Virus record (IMG/VR): IMGVR_UViG_3300008450_011209
Location: 1 to 29,525 of that record
Reading direction: 5' to 3' (one strand)
Length of the DNA: 29,525 nucleotides
Source of the DNA: a virus
Below the pieces are notes generated by a model. It saw only the letters and a list, made by a program, of their open reading frames with translations, was not told the origin of the DNA and searched no databases. The position numbers and the translations under genes are program-made. Of the stretch, positions 13,730 to 22,000 are shown piece by piece (position 1 is the stretch's first letter; every line of letters starts with the position of its first letter).

Positions 13730-14368
13730 ATGGATTTAATAATCATTGGAGCGGGCGGACATGCTGTTGACCTGACCTATCTATCTGAAAATGATAAATA
13801 TATTAAATGGAACATTATAGGTTATCTAGATGATGATCCGGTAAATAGGTATAGCGACAAGACGATAGGGCCGGTTTCATCGCTGAGCGTTTATTTAAAT
13901 AAATATAAAAATTTAAAATATTGTATTGCCATTAACTCCTCAATAATAAGAAAAAAAATAGACTTACTCTATGGAGACGATGAAAAGTCAGCTAATTTGA
14001 TCCATGAGACAGCTTTAATAGGTAGCGAGTGCTCATATGGTAATGGCATTACTATGGGGCCATATTCTTTATTAACAACAAATGTTAAGATAGGCAAGCA
14101 TGTCCATATTAATTCTGCAGCGTCGATTAATCAATCTAGCTTTATAGGAGACTACTGCACGGTAAGTCCCGGCGTTAGGGTTTGTGGGGATGTTAAAGTT
14201 GGCGACACCACTTCTATAGGGGCTGGCGCAGTGATTATTAATTTCAAATCAATAGGAAGAGAATGTACACTGGGCGCTGGCACTGTAGTCATAGATAATA
14301 TAAGCGATCATACAACTGTAGTCGGAGTGCCCGGTAGGGAAATAAAGAAGTTTGGCGAATATATTTAA
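13730..14368 (+). CDS. NeuD/PglD-like sugar O-/N-acyltransferase
   Basis: A 212-aa protein read from MDLIIIGAGGHAVDL (13730), the NeuD/PglD N-terminal Rossmann domain with GAGGHA. Residues about 90-205 form a left-handed parallel beta-helix of hexapeptide repeats (IGSECSYGNGITMG, IGKHVHINSAAS, VGDTTSIGAGAV). In PglD-type enzymes a conserved His in an xHDx segment before IGD acts as base. Here that position reads INQSSFIGD, so the usual His appears replaced by Gln. It may be inactive, use another residue, or have a changed role. It closes the glycan cassette. Confidence 0.7.
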   Translation: MDLIIIGAGGHAVDLTYLSENDKYIKWNIIGYLDDDPVNRYSDKTIGPVSSLSVYLNKYKNLKYCIAINSSIIRKKIDLLYGDDEKSANLIHETALIGSECSYGNGITMGPYSLLTTNVKIGKHVHINSAASINQSSFIGDYCTVSPGVRVCGDVKVGDTTSIGAGAVIINFKSIGRECTLGAGTVVIDNISDHTTVVGVPGREIKKFGEYI

Positions 14369-14377
14369 GCTAGATTA

Positions 14378-14387
14378 GTTACTATAT
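14378..14387 (+). promoter_or_regulatory. Putative phage promoter element (GTTACTATAT)
   Basis: GTTACTATAT lies 30 nt upstream of the ATG at 14418, with AAGGAG between. It is identical over ten bases to the element at 15810-15819. No -35 is apparent. Confidence 0.55.
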
Positions 14388-14417
14388 TGTTGTTAAATAT
14401 TATGTAAGGAGTAAGTC

Positions 14418-14621
14418 ATGGCCGGAAAAAAACCCGCAAAGAAAAATGTATCCAATACACCCGTAGCTACTTTAAAAGTAGAGCAACCAGGTAAGCCAGT
14501 ATTATATGTCGGATTAAAAGGTGTTTCCTTTACTTGTCCAACATGTAGTCGTCAACTCCAGCGAGGTATGGTTTACGAGCATAATAATCAAAAATTTTGT
14601 TCAAGAAATTGTATCAAGTAA
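14418..14621 (+). CDS. Small zinc-finger protein
   Basis: A 67-aa protein with a basic N-terminus (KKPAKKN). A Cys4 site follows: C40 and C43 in FTCPTCSRQL, then C61 and C65 in KFCSRNCIK, arranged CxxC-x17-CxxxC. This resembles zinc knuckles of the TRASH/MYM type, which often mediate protein or nucleic-acid contacts. AAGGAG precedes the start. It leads the unit with the 389-aa protein after it (9 nt gap). Confidence 0.65.
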   Translation: MAGKKPAKKNVSNTPVATLKVEQPGKPVLYVGLKGVSFTCPTCSRQLQRGMVYEHNNQKFCSRNCIK

Positions 14622-14630
14622 TATATAGCA

Positions 14631-15800
14631 ATGTTTTTCCCTGCGCAAGAGTTTGAGCCAGAGTATGTACCAAAAGTTGGACTAACGCCATTTGAAGTTT
14701 CAAAAACAGTTTCCCATAAAGGTACTCCAATATTTCAATTGACAGATACAGCCGATATGGCTAGTGATGATTTATTGAAATATCTTTCAGGATTAGATCC
14801 AAGAATTCTTGAGAATATGCCACAAGAAGTAATGGATGAGATTAATTCTGGGAATATAAGCCATATTTTTCAAACTGATCCATCTACATCTCAAAAATAT
14901 TTAGACATGACTCCTTCTGAGCAAAAAGCTCTTGAAGGCAAAGGGTCCATATACCTCAGAACAAAAGAGGGAAGAACAGCTAGATTTAAGCTTCCAGAAA
15001 TATCTGACGGAGATGCTGGATGGAATGCCAATAAGGGTAATTCCATTTTTATGGATCAAACAATTTATGATACTACAGAAAATACAAGAAGCTTATCTGC
15101 AGCTGAAGCGCTTAAAAAAAATGTTCAAAGAGGAGAAAGGGCTGCAGAAACTGTAGATGAAAAAATATTAAGATCTAATGTAGTCGAAGAGATTTTATCT
15201 GGTTCAAAAACTTTAACTGGCGCTGGCTCAGGAGTTGCCGTCCCTACCGCTACAGTGACTACTGGACCTACACCCGGAGCAGTTCCTCCAACACCTACGG
15301 TAACAACTGGGCCTACGCCCGGAGCAGTTCCTCCAACACCTACGGTAACAACTGGGCCTACGCCCGGAGCATTTCCTCCAACACCTACGGTAACAACTGG
15401 GCCAACTCCACCTAAGAAACCAATTGGCAGACCTGTTATATCAGCTAATACTACTGCTCCAACACCAACTGCTGCTGGAGCTCAGCAAACAGCACAAGCT
15501 ACAACTCAATCAGGAAATGCAACCCCACCACCAAAGGCTACAATACATTCCAATGCTCCAACGCCACCAAGGCCGTCTAGTGGTGCACCGGCAAAAGCAC
15601 CTGGGAAAATGAGAGCATTAGCTGATGATGTTTCTGCAGCAGTGACCAAAGGTCCAAACGGTGCCAGAAATTTAAAGATGCTCGGCATAGCTGGTGCCCT
15701 TGGTGTAGCTGGTTTTGGTTTATCTCGTGGCACTCGTTCTGTTCAAGACGAAAATGAAACAAATAAAAGATTAGAAATGCAGCGCAGAGGAATTATATAG
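14631..15800 (+). CDS. Hypothetical protein with Pro/Thr tandem repeats, probable virion protein
   Basis: A 389-aa protein in three parts. Residues 1 to about 200 are acidic and mixed, with LDPRILENMPQEVMDEI and a basic segment near 115 (LRTKEGRTARFKL). Residues about 208-265 consist of 15-aa repeats, TVTTGPTPGAVPPTP, nearly four copies. A Pro/Thr/Ala-rich, probably extended region runs to about 330. The C-terminal end has a hydrophobic stretch (MLGIAGALGVAGFGL) and a polar tail. I recognise no family. Position between a zinc finger and the 4-Cys pair, and a linker-like centre, suggest a structural or scaffold-type virion protein; this is inference. Confidence 0.55.
   Translation: MFFPAQEFEPEYVPKVGLTPFEVSKTVSHKGTPIFQLTDTADMASDDLLKYLSGLDPRILENMPQEVMDEINSGNISHIFQTDPSTSQKYLDMTPSEQKALEGKGSIYLRTKEGRTARFKLPEISDGDAGWNANKGNSIFMDQTIYDTTENTRSLSAAEALKKNVQRGERAAETVDEKILRSNVVEEILSGSKTLTGAGSGVAVPTATVTTGPTPGAVPPTPTVTTGPTPGAVPPTPTVTTGPTPGAFPPTPTVTTGPTPPKKPIGRPVISANTTAPTPTAAGAQQTAQATTQSGNATPPPKATIHSNAPTPPRPSSGAPAKAPGKMRALADDVSAAVTKGPNGARNLKMLGIAGALGVAGFGLSRGTRSVQDENETNKRLEMQRRGII
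15252..15413 (+). repeat. 45-bp tandem repeat, 3.6 copies
   Basis: Units 15252-15296, 15297-15341 and 15342-15386, plus a partial unit to about 15413. Each encodes T-V-T-T-G-P-T-P-G-A-x-P-P-T-P. Units 2 and 3 differ by one base, while unit 1 has several synonymous changes. Copy number may vary by slippage or recombination. Confidence 0.9.
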
Positions 15801-15809
15801 TATAATATC

Positions 15810-15819
15810 GTTACTATAT
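15810..15819 (+). promoter_or_regulatory. Putative phage promoter element (GTTACTATAT)
   Basis: GTTACTATAT lies 28 nt upstream of the ATG at 15848, with TAGGAGA as ribosome binding site between. A TATAAT at 15801-15806 is a competing -10 candidate. Confidence 0.55.
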
Positions 15820-15847
15820 GTATTAAATCTAAATAGGAGAATATCAT

Positions 15848-16171
15848 ATGTCAATTTATTGGTTAGCCGAATTTCTAGAGCAAATGGAACAAAAGCTTGC
15901 TCCAGCAGAAGCAGAGTATGTTAACGCCATGATTGGCATTGTTGGCAAGTATGGCAAGTTAGCCAATGGTGACGCTAATGGCATATGGGTTGGCTATGTG
16001 CCTGCAATGGAAAATGATAACCTTCCAATAGGTGTCAAGTGTGGAAACTGCGCCTTCTATGAAGGCAATGGCGTGTGCAAGATTGTTGCTCAAACTGTAG
16101 AGGAAGATGGTTATTGTAGACTCGCTGCAATTTGGCAGGGCGCAGTAAAAGGTGGACCTAAGGATGAATAA
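15848..16171 (+). CDS. 4-Cys phage protein, copy 1
   Basis: A 107-aa protein: helical N-terminus (YWLAEFLEQMEQKLAPAEAEYV), a linker with YGKLANGDANGIWVGYVP, then a Cys4 module C65-x2-C68-x8-C77-x12-C90 in VKCGNCAFYEGNGVCKIV. The spacing suits a zinc or iron-sulfur site. I recall similar modules in small phage proteins near capsid genes, but the role is not established here. TAGGAGA precedes the start. The next gene is a paralogue that overlaps it by 8 nt. Confidence 0.65.
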   Translation: MSIYWLAEFLEQMEQKLAPAEAEYVNAMIGIVGKYGKLANGDANGIWVGYVPAMENDNLPIGVKCGNCAFYEGNGVCKIVAQTVEEDGYCRLAAIWQGAVKGGPKDE

Positions 16172-16538
16172 TTATTGGTTATCAGAATATTCTAATGGCG
16201 ATGATGAAGAAATGCCAGAAGACGAGATGCCTGAGGAAGAACCTGAGGACGAAGAGGATCCAGATGATCCTGAGGAAAAATTAAATCCTCGTCAAAAAAT
16301 GATGTATGATCACTATGAGCATTTAGTGGAAATGTTTGGCAAGTTTGACCAAACAGCTAAAGCTAACGGTGCACACTACGCACCGTCTAAGTTAAATCCT
16401 TTTATTAAACAGGGAATGGTTTGTTCTAACTGTGTATTTTTTATGGGTGGACAGGGATGCGAAATTGTAGCTGGGAAGATAGAGTCAAACGCTATTTGTA
16501 AGCTGTGGATTATTCCTGAAGATCTTATAGTTAAATAA
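16164..16538 (+). CDS. 4-Cys phage protein, copy 2 with acidic insert
   Basis: A 124-aa paralogue of the previous gene. It shares the YWLxE start, and the Cys4 module C87-x2-C90-x8-C99-x12-C112 has exactly the same spacing. It differs by an acidic low-complexity stretch (residues about 12-40, mostly Glu, Asp, Pro) and a different helix. The ATG at 16164 overlaps copy 1; an in-frame start at 16152 is possible but less likely. Its stop lies 2 nt from the stop of the leftward unit. Confidence 0.65.
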   Translation: MNNYWLSEYSNGDDEEMPEDEMPEEEPEDEEDPDDPEEKLNPRQKMMYDHYEHLVEMFGKFDQTAKANGAHYAPSKLNPFIKQGMVCSNCVFFMGGQGCEIVAGKIESNAICKLWIIPEDLIVK

Positions 16539-16540
16539 GA

Positions 16541-16729
16541 TCAATCAGAATCATCCATTTCTTTTTTGATCACAGCGCCAAATAGAACTATTATCAATGT
16601 AATAACGCTGATCTTTATGCCCCATGTTTGTATGTCGCCAGACAAAGTAATGAGAACCAATATAGTTCCAGCTATTGTCCAAGCTTGTTCGTAAAGTGCA
16701 GTTATTAATTTAGTCATAAATTTTTTCAT
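16541..16729 (-). CDS. Two-TM small membrane protein, leftward
   Basis: A 62-aa protein with two hydrophobic helices (about 15-31 and 38-54), a basic N-terminus and an acidic/Lys-rich C-terminus (KKEMDDSD). GGGAGA precedes the start. It follows the large surface protein gene after an 18-nt gap and is probably cotranscribed. Size and topology fit a holin-like or accessory membrane protein. It might also assist display or stability of the surface protein. No family recognised. Confidence 0.6.
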   Translation of the reverse strand: MKKFMTKLITALYEQAWTIAGTILVLITLSGDIQTWGIKISVITLIIVLFGAVIKKEMDDSD

Positions 16730-16747
16730 TATTATATCTCCCTGTTG

Positions 16748-18928
16748 TTATCTTCTTCTTGGAGCTCCAGCTACTGGAGCAACGGCTATAACTGCACCAG
16801 CAGCTATGACCGCTCTTCTTTGTCCTACATTTATGCTGGAACCCAGAGGCACATAAGTATTTAAGCTTCCGGAACCAAATATATTTATTTCTTCTTCAAA
16901 TGAAGAACGTACTTCTTCTGGAGCATCTTGCACCGCACCAATAATCTCCAAAGCTTGCTCTTCTGTTATTTCATCTATCGGAATTTCAGCAAAGATCTCA
17001 TCTGCTTGATCTCCGTCGATAGAAGATAGTACCTCTGCACTTGTAGCAATCTCAGTTGCTTGATCTTCTGTTATTCCATTTTCAATAATTGCATCGACGG
17101 CTTCTTGAACTTGCTCATCAGTGACTGTGTCACTGCTTAAGACATCAACTAGTTCTTCGAATTGTTCATCACTTAATGGTTGATCTAAAACAGCGTCGAT
17201 AACTGCAGTAAATTCTTCATCGCTTAGTGGCTCTTCAAACACTGTATCAAGTACTTCGGCAAAGGCTTCGTCACTTAGTTCTTCTGTAAACACTTGATCA
17301 ATAACTTCTGTAAACTGTTCTGCAGATAGATCGCCAGATAATAATTCTGTAGCTGCAGCGACCAGCTCTTCTTCATTATCAGCTGAAGTTAAAATTTCAT
17401 CTACGGCATTGGCAAATTCTTCTTCAGTTAGATTTCCAGATAAGATTTCATCTACTTGATCAGATATCTCTTCTGGAACCGTAGTTTCGGGTTCTGGTTC
17501 TGTGATTTCTGGTTCAGGAATAATTATTTCTGGCTCTGTAGTTTCAGGTTCGGGTATTGTGATTTCTGGTTCAGGAATAATTACCGGCGGTTCTGTATCC
17601 GGAGGGATAACAACTGGAGGAATAACTTCTGGCTCAGTTGTAGTTGTAGTTTCTGGTTCTGTTACAACTGGAGCTTCAGTAGTAGTTGTCTCTGGTTCTG
17701 TAGTTGTTGTTGGAGGTTCTGTAGTTGTGGTAGTAGTAGTGGTCGTAGGCGGCGGTGGTGCGCTAACTACAAATTGAATACCAGAGGACGGTTGTGAGTA
17801 CACACCGGTTGTGTCGTTATCTGCGCGAACCGTGAAGGTATACTCAGTGCCAAGACCACCAGTTCCCTCAAATAGTGAATAGCCAAGAAATATCTCGGTA
17901 TTTAATGCGCTTGCATCGCCAACATTTCCGGTTGCAACGCCCCATCCAGCAGAGCCAGTGCTCCATGAGATTGCATACCGCTCTGGAGAAACTCCAGTAT
18001 CGTCGTTTGCCACTTCCCAGTCAACAAGTACACCCTCACCGGTGTCTGTGACAGTAACGCTCTGGGGAACTCCAAGAAAGTTGGGTATAGTTGTTGTAGT
18101 TGTAGGTGTTTCGCCGGAAGTACCAAGAATACGAATGTAATACCCGCACCAGTTACTTCCCCAGTCATAGGTTGAGACGCCATTTGCAGTACTACCTACA
18201 TAGGATGGGTAGTTGTCTACCAGATATGGTTCAATGATCGCGGTTTCGCCAACGTCAATTAAACCAGCGTGAACAGCAGCTGAAGAAAACGTTGAGTCAT
18301 CTGTGTAGGGATTGGAACCCCAGATTGCGCCACCAGAAGTTCCAGTGACAGTAAAGGCTTGATATGGACCGCAGCCATTATTTCCAGGAGTAAAAGGCAG
18401 TGGTGCTGGAGTGATAGATAAATTTACATTATCAATGCTCGGACCGTAGTGCCCAGCCCAGTATCCATTGTCTATACCACTAAAGGTTATTGTAGCGGTT
18501 GTTGCTCCCTCAGGAATGGTAATGGACAAACTGAAGTTTTCCAGGTTATGGGAAATAGATCTAGTGACCGTAGCTGAAGCGGGAGAGGGGGAGTCTGAGG
18601 ATAGAGTTGCTGTCCAGGTGTCTGACACAGCACCTTGGCCTATGCTATTCGTCGTACTATTATTAACCACAAATGAAAAATTTATAATCTCTCCTGGTGT
18701 GACAGGAATAGATTGAAAAACTTCGCCCGTTTCATAAGAAAATTGCAAAGAGCCATTGAATAAAACTCCAGAGCCTCCGTTCTGGGAGACAGTCCATCCG
18801 GAGGATCCATTAAAGTCTCCATTGACAAAAGTGTTACTTGCTTGCGCACTGGATAGTGGTGCAAAAAATCCTACAACAGCTATACTTACCGTTGATAATC
18901 TAAATAAATTACTTATAAAATTCCGCAT
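16748..18928 (-). CDS. Secreted multidomain surface protein (LCCL-like, FN3-like, helical repeats)
   Basis: A 726-aa protein; ATG at 18928 chosen for its GGGAG site, 5 nt away (upstream in-frame ATGs lack spacing). Signal peptide to about residue 30 (ending SAQA). A jelly-roll-like domain follows (NGDFNGSSGWTV to NVNLSI), as in carbohydrate-binding modules. Next is a region like LCCL domains (IWGSNPYTDDSTFSSAAVHAG), then an FN3-like domain. A long TTTT/EPE linker follows, then about eight Leu/Asp/Glu-rich repeats of about 17 residues (LSDEEFTAVIDAVLDQP). The C-terminus is hydrophobic, ending in RRR, a likely membrane anchor. Such proteins are typical of aquatic Actinobacteria, so host origin is plausible. 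It may alter adhesion or superinfection at the cell surface. Confidence 0.7.
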   Translation of the reverse strand: MRNFISNLFRLSTVSIAVVGFFAPLSSAQASNTFVNGDFNGSSGWTVSQNGGSGVLFNGSLQFSYETGEVFQSIPVTPGEIINFSFVVNNSTTNSIGQGAVSDTWTATLSSDSPSPASATVTRSISHNLENFSLSITIPEGATTATITFSGIDNGYWAGHYGPSIDNVNLSITPAPLPFTPGNNGCGPYQAFTVTGTSGGAIWGSNPYTDDSTFSSAAVHAGLIDVGETAIIEPYLVDNYPSYVGSTANGVSTYDWGSNWCGYYIRILGTSGETPTTTTTIPNFLGVPQSVTVTDTGEGVLVDWEVANDDTGVSPERYAISWSTGSAGWGVATGNVGDASALNTEIFLGYSLFEGTGGLGTEYTFTVRADNDTTGVYSQPSSGIQFVVSAPPPPTTTTTTTTTEPPTTTTEPETTTTEAPVVTEPETTTTTEPEVIPPVVIPPDTEPPVIIPEPEITIPEPETTEPEIIIPEPEITEPEPETTVPEEISDQVDEILSGNLTEEEFANAVDEILTSADNEEELVAAATELLSGDLSAEQFTEVIDQVFTEELSDEAFAEVLDTVFEEPLSDEEFTAVIDAVLDQPLSDEQFEELVDVLSSDTVTDEQVQEAVDAIIENGITEDQATEIATSAEVLSSIDGDQADEIFAEIPIDEITEEQALEIIGAVQDAPEEVRSSFEEEINIFGSGSLNTYVPLGSSINVGQRRAVIAAGAVIAVAPVAGAPRRR
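17045..17440 (-). repeat. 17-aa (51-bp) helical repeats
   Basis: Within the surface protein gene, units such as LSDEAFAEVLDTVFEEP, LSDEEFTAVIDAVLDQP and LSDEQFEELVDVLSSDT follow each other at 17-residue spacing, with looser copies on both sides. The pattern is [LVI]-[ST]-[DE]-[DE]-x-F-x3-[IL]-D. DNA copies have diverged, so this is not a recent expansion. Confidence 0.7.
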
Positions 18929-18950
18929 AAAGACTCCCATCCTCTTGTGC

Positions 18951-18960
18951 AATAGTAAGA
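18951..18960 (-). promoter_or_regulatory. Putative promoter element for the leftward unit (TCTTACTATT)
   Basis: On the minus strand TCTTACTATT lies 22 nt upstream of the ATG at 18928. It shares TTACTATT with the divergent element at 19012-19020. Both units start from this 137-bp gap. Confidence 0.5.
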
Positions 18961-19011
18961 CTAAACTCCTTGAATCAAATTGACTTTAACTAGCGCAAAG
19001 CTGAAAAATAT

Positions 19012-19020
19012 GTTACTATT
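19012..19020 (+). promoter_or_regulatory. Putative promoter element for the collagen-like fibre (GTTACTATT)
   Basis: GTTACTATT, preceded by T to give TGTTACTAT (an extended -10 form), lies 44 nt upstream of the ATG at 19065. AGAGG at 19053-19057 is the likely ribosome binding site. Confidence 0.5.
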
Positions 19021-19064
19021 GTTCTATAAAGCGCTTACTTTATCTATTTTTATAGAGGTTTTTA

Positions 19065-22000
19065 ATGGCCAATACCCTTGTTATAAAAAATTCAGGTACT
19101 TCTACGTCCGTACCCTCTGCTCTGACTCATGGTGAAGTAGCAATCAATTATGCAGACGGTAAAATATTTTATAAAAACGCATCTAATACTATCGTTGCTT
19201 CTAAATTAATTACTGCAATTACTGGAACAACAGATCAAATAAATGTAACTGAAACATCTGGTTCTTTTGCAATTAGCTTACCATCCTCTATATCAGTTAC
19301 CAATAATGTAACTGCTGGAGGCTATCTTATTTCTAACAACTCATCTGGTGATGAGGGTGGTGAAATATTCCTAAAGAAAGCTGTTACAAATACCACTCTG
19401 ACTGGTGGTGTTACCATTGATGTCTATCAAAACAGGCTTCGTTTTTTTGAGCAGGGGGGGACAGCCAGGGGTTTTTATATTGACATAAGTACTGGAGGCA
19501 ATGGTGCCAGTACGGACATTCTTGCTGGCGTACAGGGCCCCCAAGGTGCCCAAGGCCCCCAAGGTGCAACTGGATCACAAGGCGCTACCGGCCCTCAGGG
19601 TACACAAGGCCCCCAAGGTGCTACGGGTTCCCAGGGTTCACAAGGGCCACAGGGGGACATTGGCCCCCAAGGTGCCACAGGTCCCCAAGGTTCTACTGGG
19701 CCACAAGGTTCTACCGGTCCCCAGGGAGATGTGGGTCCACAGGGTGCACAAGGAGCAACAGGATCTCAAGGCCCGCAAGGGGCAGTAGGAGCACAGGGAG
19801 CTACTGGGCCCCAAGGTTCAACTGGAGCACAAGGCGCTACGGGTCCACAAGGAGACGCTGGACCCCAAGGCGCAACTGGCCCCCAAGGTTCTACGGGAGC
19901 ACAAGGGGCAACTGGAGCACAAGGACCACAGGGTGATATTGGTCCACAGGGGGCAACTGGACCACAAGGTGCACAGGGAGATGTTGGTTCACAAGGGGCT
20001 ACTGGCCCCCAAGGTGCTCAAGGTGCCACAGGCGCGCAAGGCCCACAAGGCGCTACTGGCCCCCAAGGTGCCACTGGACCTCAGGGTTCAACTGGAGCAC
20101 AAGGCGCTCAGGGTCCAGTTGGTGGAGATGGTCCACAGGGTGACGTTGGCCCTCAAGGCGCTACTGGCCCTCAGGGAGCAACAGGGGCTCAGGGTCCACA
20201 GGGGGCTACCGGAGCACAAGGCTCAACGGGAGCCCAAGGAGCTACAGGCGCCCAAGGACCGCAAGGTCCTCAAGGAGATATAGGTCCTCAGGGAGCTACT
20301 GGTGCCCAGGGAGCTACTGGTGCCCAAGGAGCCACGGGGGCACAAGGTGACACTGGACCACAGGGTTCGACTGGACCACAAGGAGATGTGGGTCCTCAAG
20401 GTGCAGTTGGCTCACAGGGAGCTCAAGGTGCAACGGGCCCCCAAGGTGCTACTGGCCCCCAAGGTTCTACTGGTCCTCAGGGGCCACAGGGCCCACAAGG
20501 AGATACTGGCCCGCAAGGTGCAACAGGTGCACAGGGTGCCACAGGCGCCCAAGGACCGCAAGGAGCTACTGGTTCTCAAGGCGCACAAGGAGTCCAGGGT
20601 TCACAAGGGCCACAAGGCCCAGTCGGAAACCTTAACTCACACGAATCAGTAAGAACCGCTACAAATGCAGCCCTTCCCAACTCTCCTACATATACTGCTG
20701 GTACTGCTGATGACAATAACGGAACTGGCGATGGCGCGTATCTTCAAGCATCAACATTTGGTGCTCTTGTTGTTGACTCACGTACTGTTGTTGCCAACGA
20801 CAGAGTTCTCGTTAAAAACCAAATTAACCAAATCCATAACGGTATCTATGTTGTAACAACAGTTGGCGACGGCTCTACATATTGGCGACTAACTCGTACC
20901 TCCGACTTTGACAATACCGATGGTACAGAAGTTCAAAACGGTGACTATGTTTTTGTTTCACTAGGAACAGCAAATACGGGTACATCTTGGATGATGAACT
21001 CAATCGGTACGAATCCAGACAATTCAATAATTATCGGAACAGACGGAATGAACTGGGTTAATGTTGGTGGTGCTGGTCCACAAGGCGCTCAAGGACCGCA
21101 AGGTGCTGGTGGAACAATTGCATACTGGGGTTCATTTTGGTCAAATCAAGATCAAACCGCAGTAGCTGCAAATACAGCTTATGCAATAACTTATGATAAT
21201 TATGATTCTAATAATTTTGGAGTAACACTTTCTAATAATTCAAGAATTAATTTCGGTTATGCTGGCGTATATTCTTTGACTTTCTCAGTCCAATGGGCAA
21301 ACAGTGATAGTCAGATTCATGATGCAAATATCTGGTTTAAGAAGAATGGTTCTAATATTCCTGACTCAGATAGCCGATGGAGCGTTGTTGAAAGCCATGG
21401 CGGAACAGATGGTAGAGCCATAGGTACAGTTAACCTGGTCTTAAGCCTCAATGCTAATGACTATATTGAGTTGTTTTGGCAAACAACAAATACTGGTATA
21501 TCACTTGATTATTTTCCAGCAGTTTCTCCAGCACCAGCAATTCCTTCTATTATATTTACCGCTGTTCAGGTTACCTATACACAAGTTGGACCTCAAGGGC
21601 CCCAAGGTGCAACGGGTTCTCAGGGGGCAACTGGACCCCAGGGCGCTACAGGCGCTCAAGGTGCTACTGGAGCGCAAGGGTCACAAGGTGCTACTGGAGC
21701 TCAGGGAGCCACAGGTGCCCAAGGAGATACAGGACCGCAAGGTTCAACAGGCGCTCAAGGTCCAATAGGACCTCAGGGTGACACTGGACCTCAGGGCCCT
21801 CAGGGATCTGTTGGCCCTCAAGGAGCCACTGGTCCTCAAGGAGCCACAGGTCCCCAAGGTGCAACTGGCCCACAAGGAGATGTCGGGCCCCAAGGTGCTA
21901 CAGGTGCCCAGGGTGCAACCGGACCACAGGGGGCACAGGGAGCCACAGGTCCTCAGGGCGCAACAGGCGCCCAAGGTGCTACTGGCGCTCAAGGAGATGT

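Noticed and set aside
15252-15413. CRISPR-like array
   Set aside because: Units are contiguous, in frame and without spacers; they are protein-coding tandem repeats.
16521-16542. 8-bp inverted repeat over the convergent stop codons
   Set aside because: No T tract on either strand directly after it; could be chance in AT-rich coding ends.
17456-17797. Plus-strand frames opposite the Thr-rich linker
   Set aside because: Low-complexity shadows of the linker (Phe/Trp/Cys- and Val/Gly-rich), no ribosome binding site.
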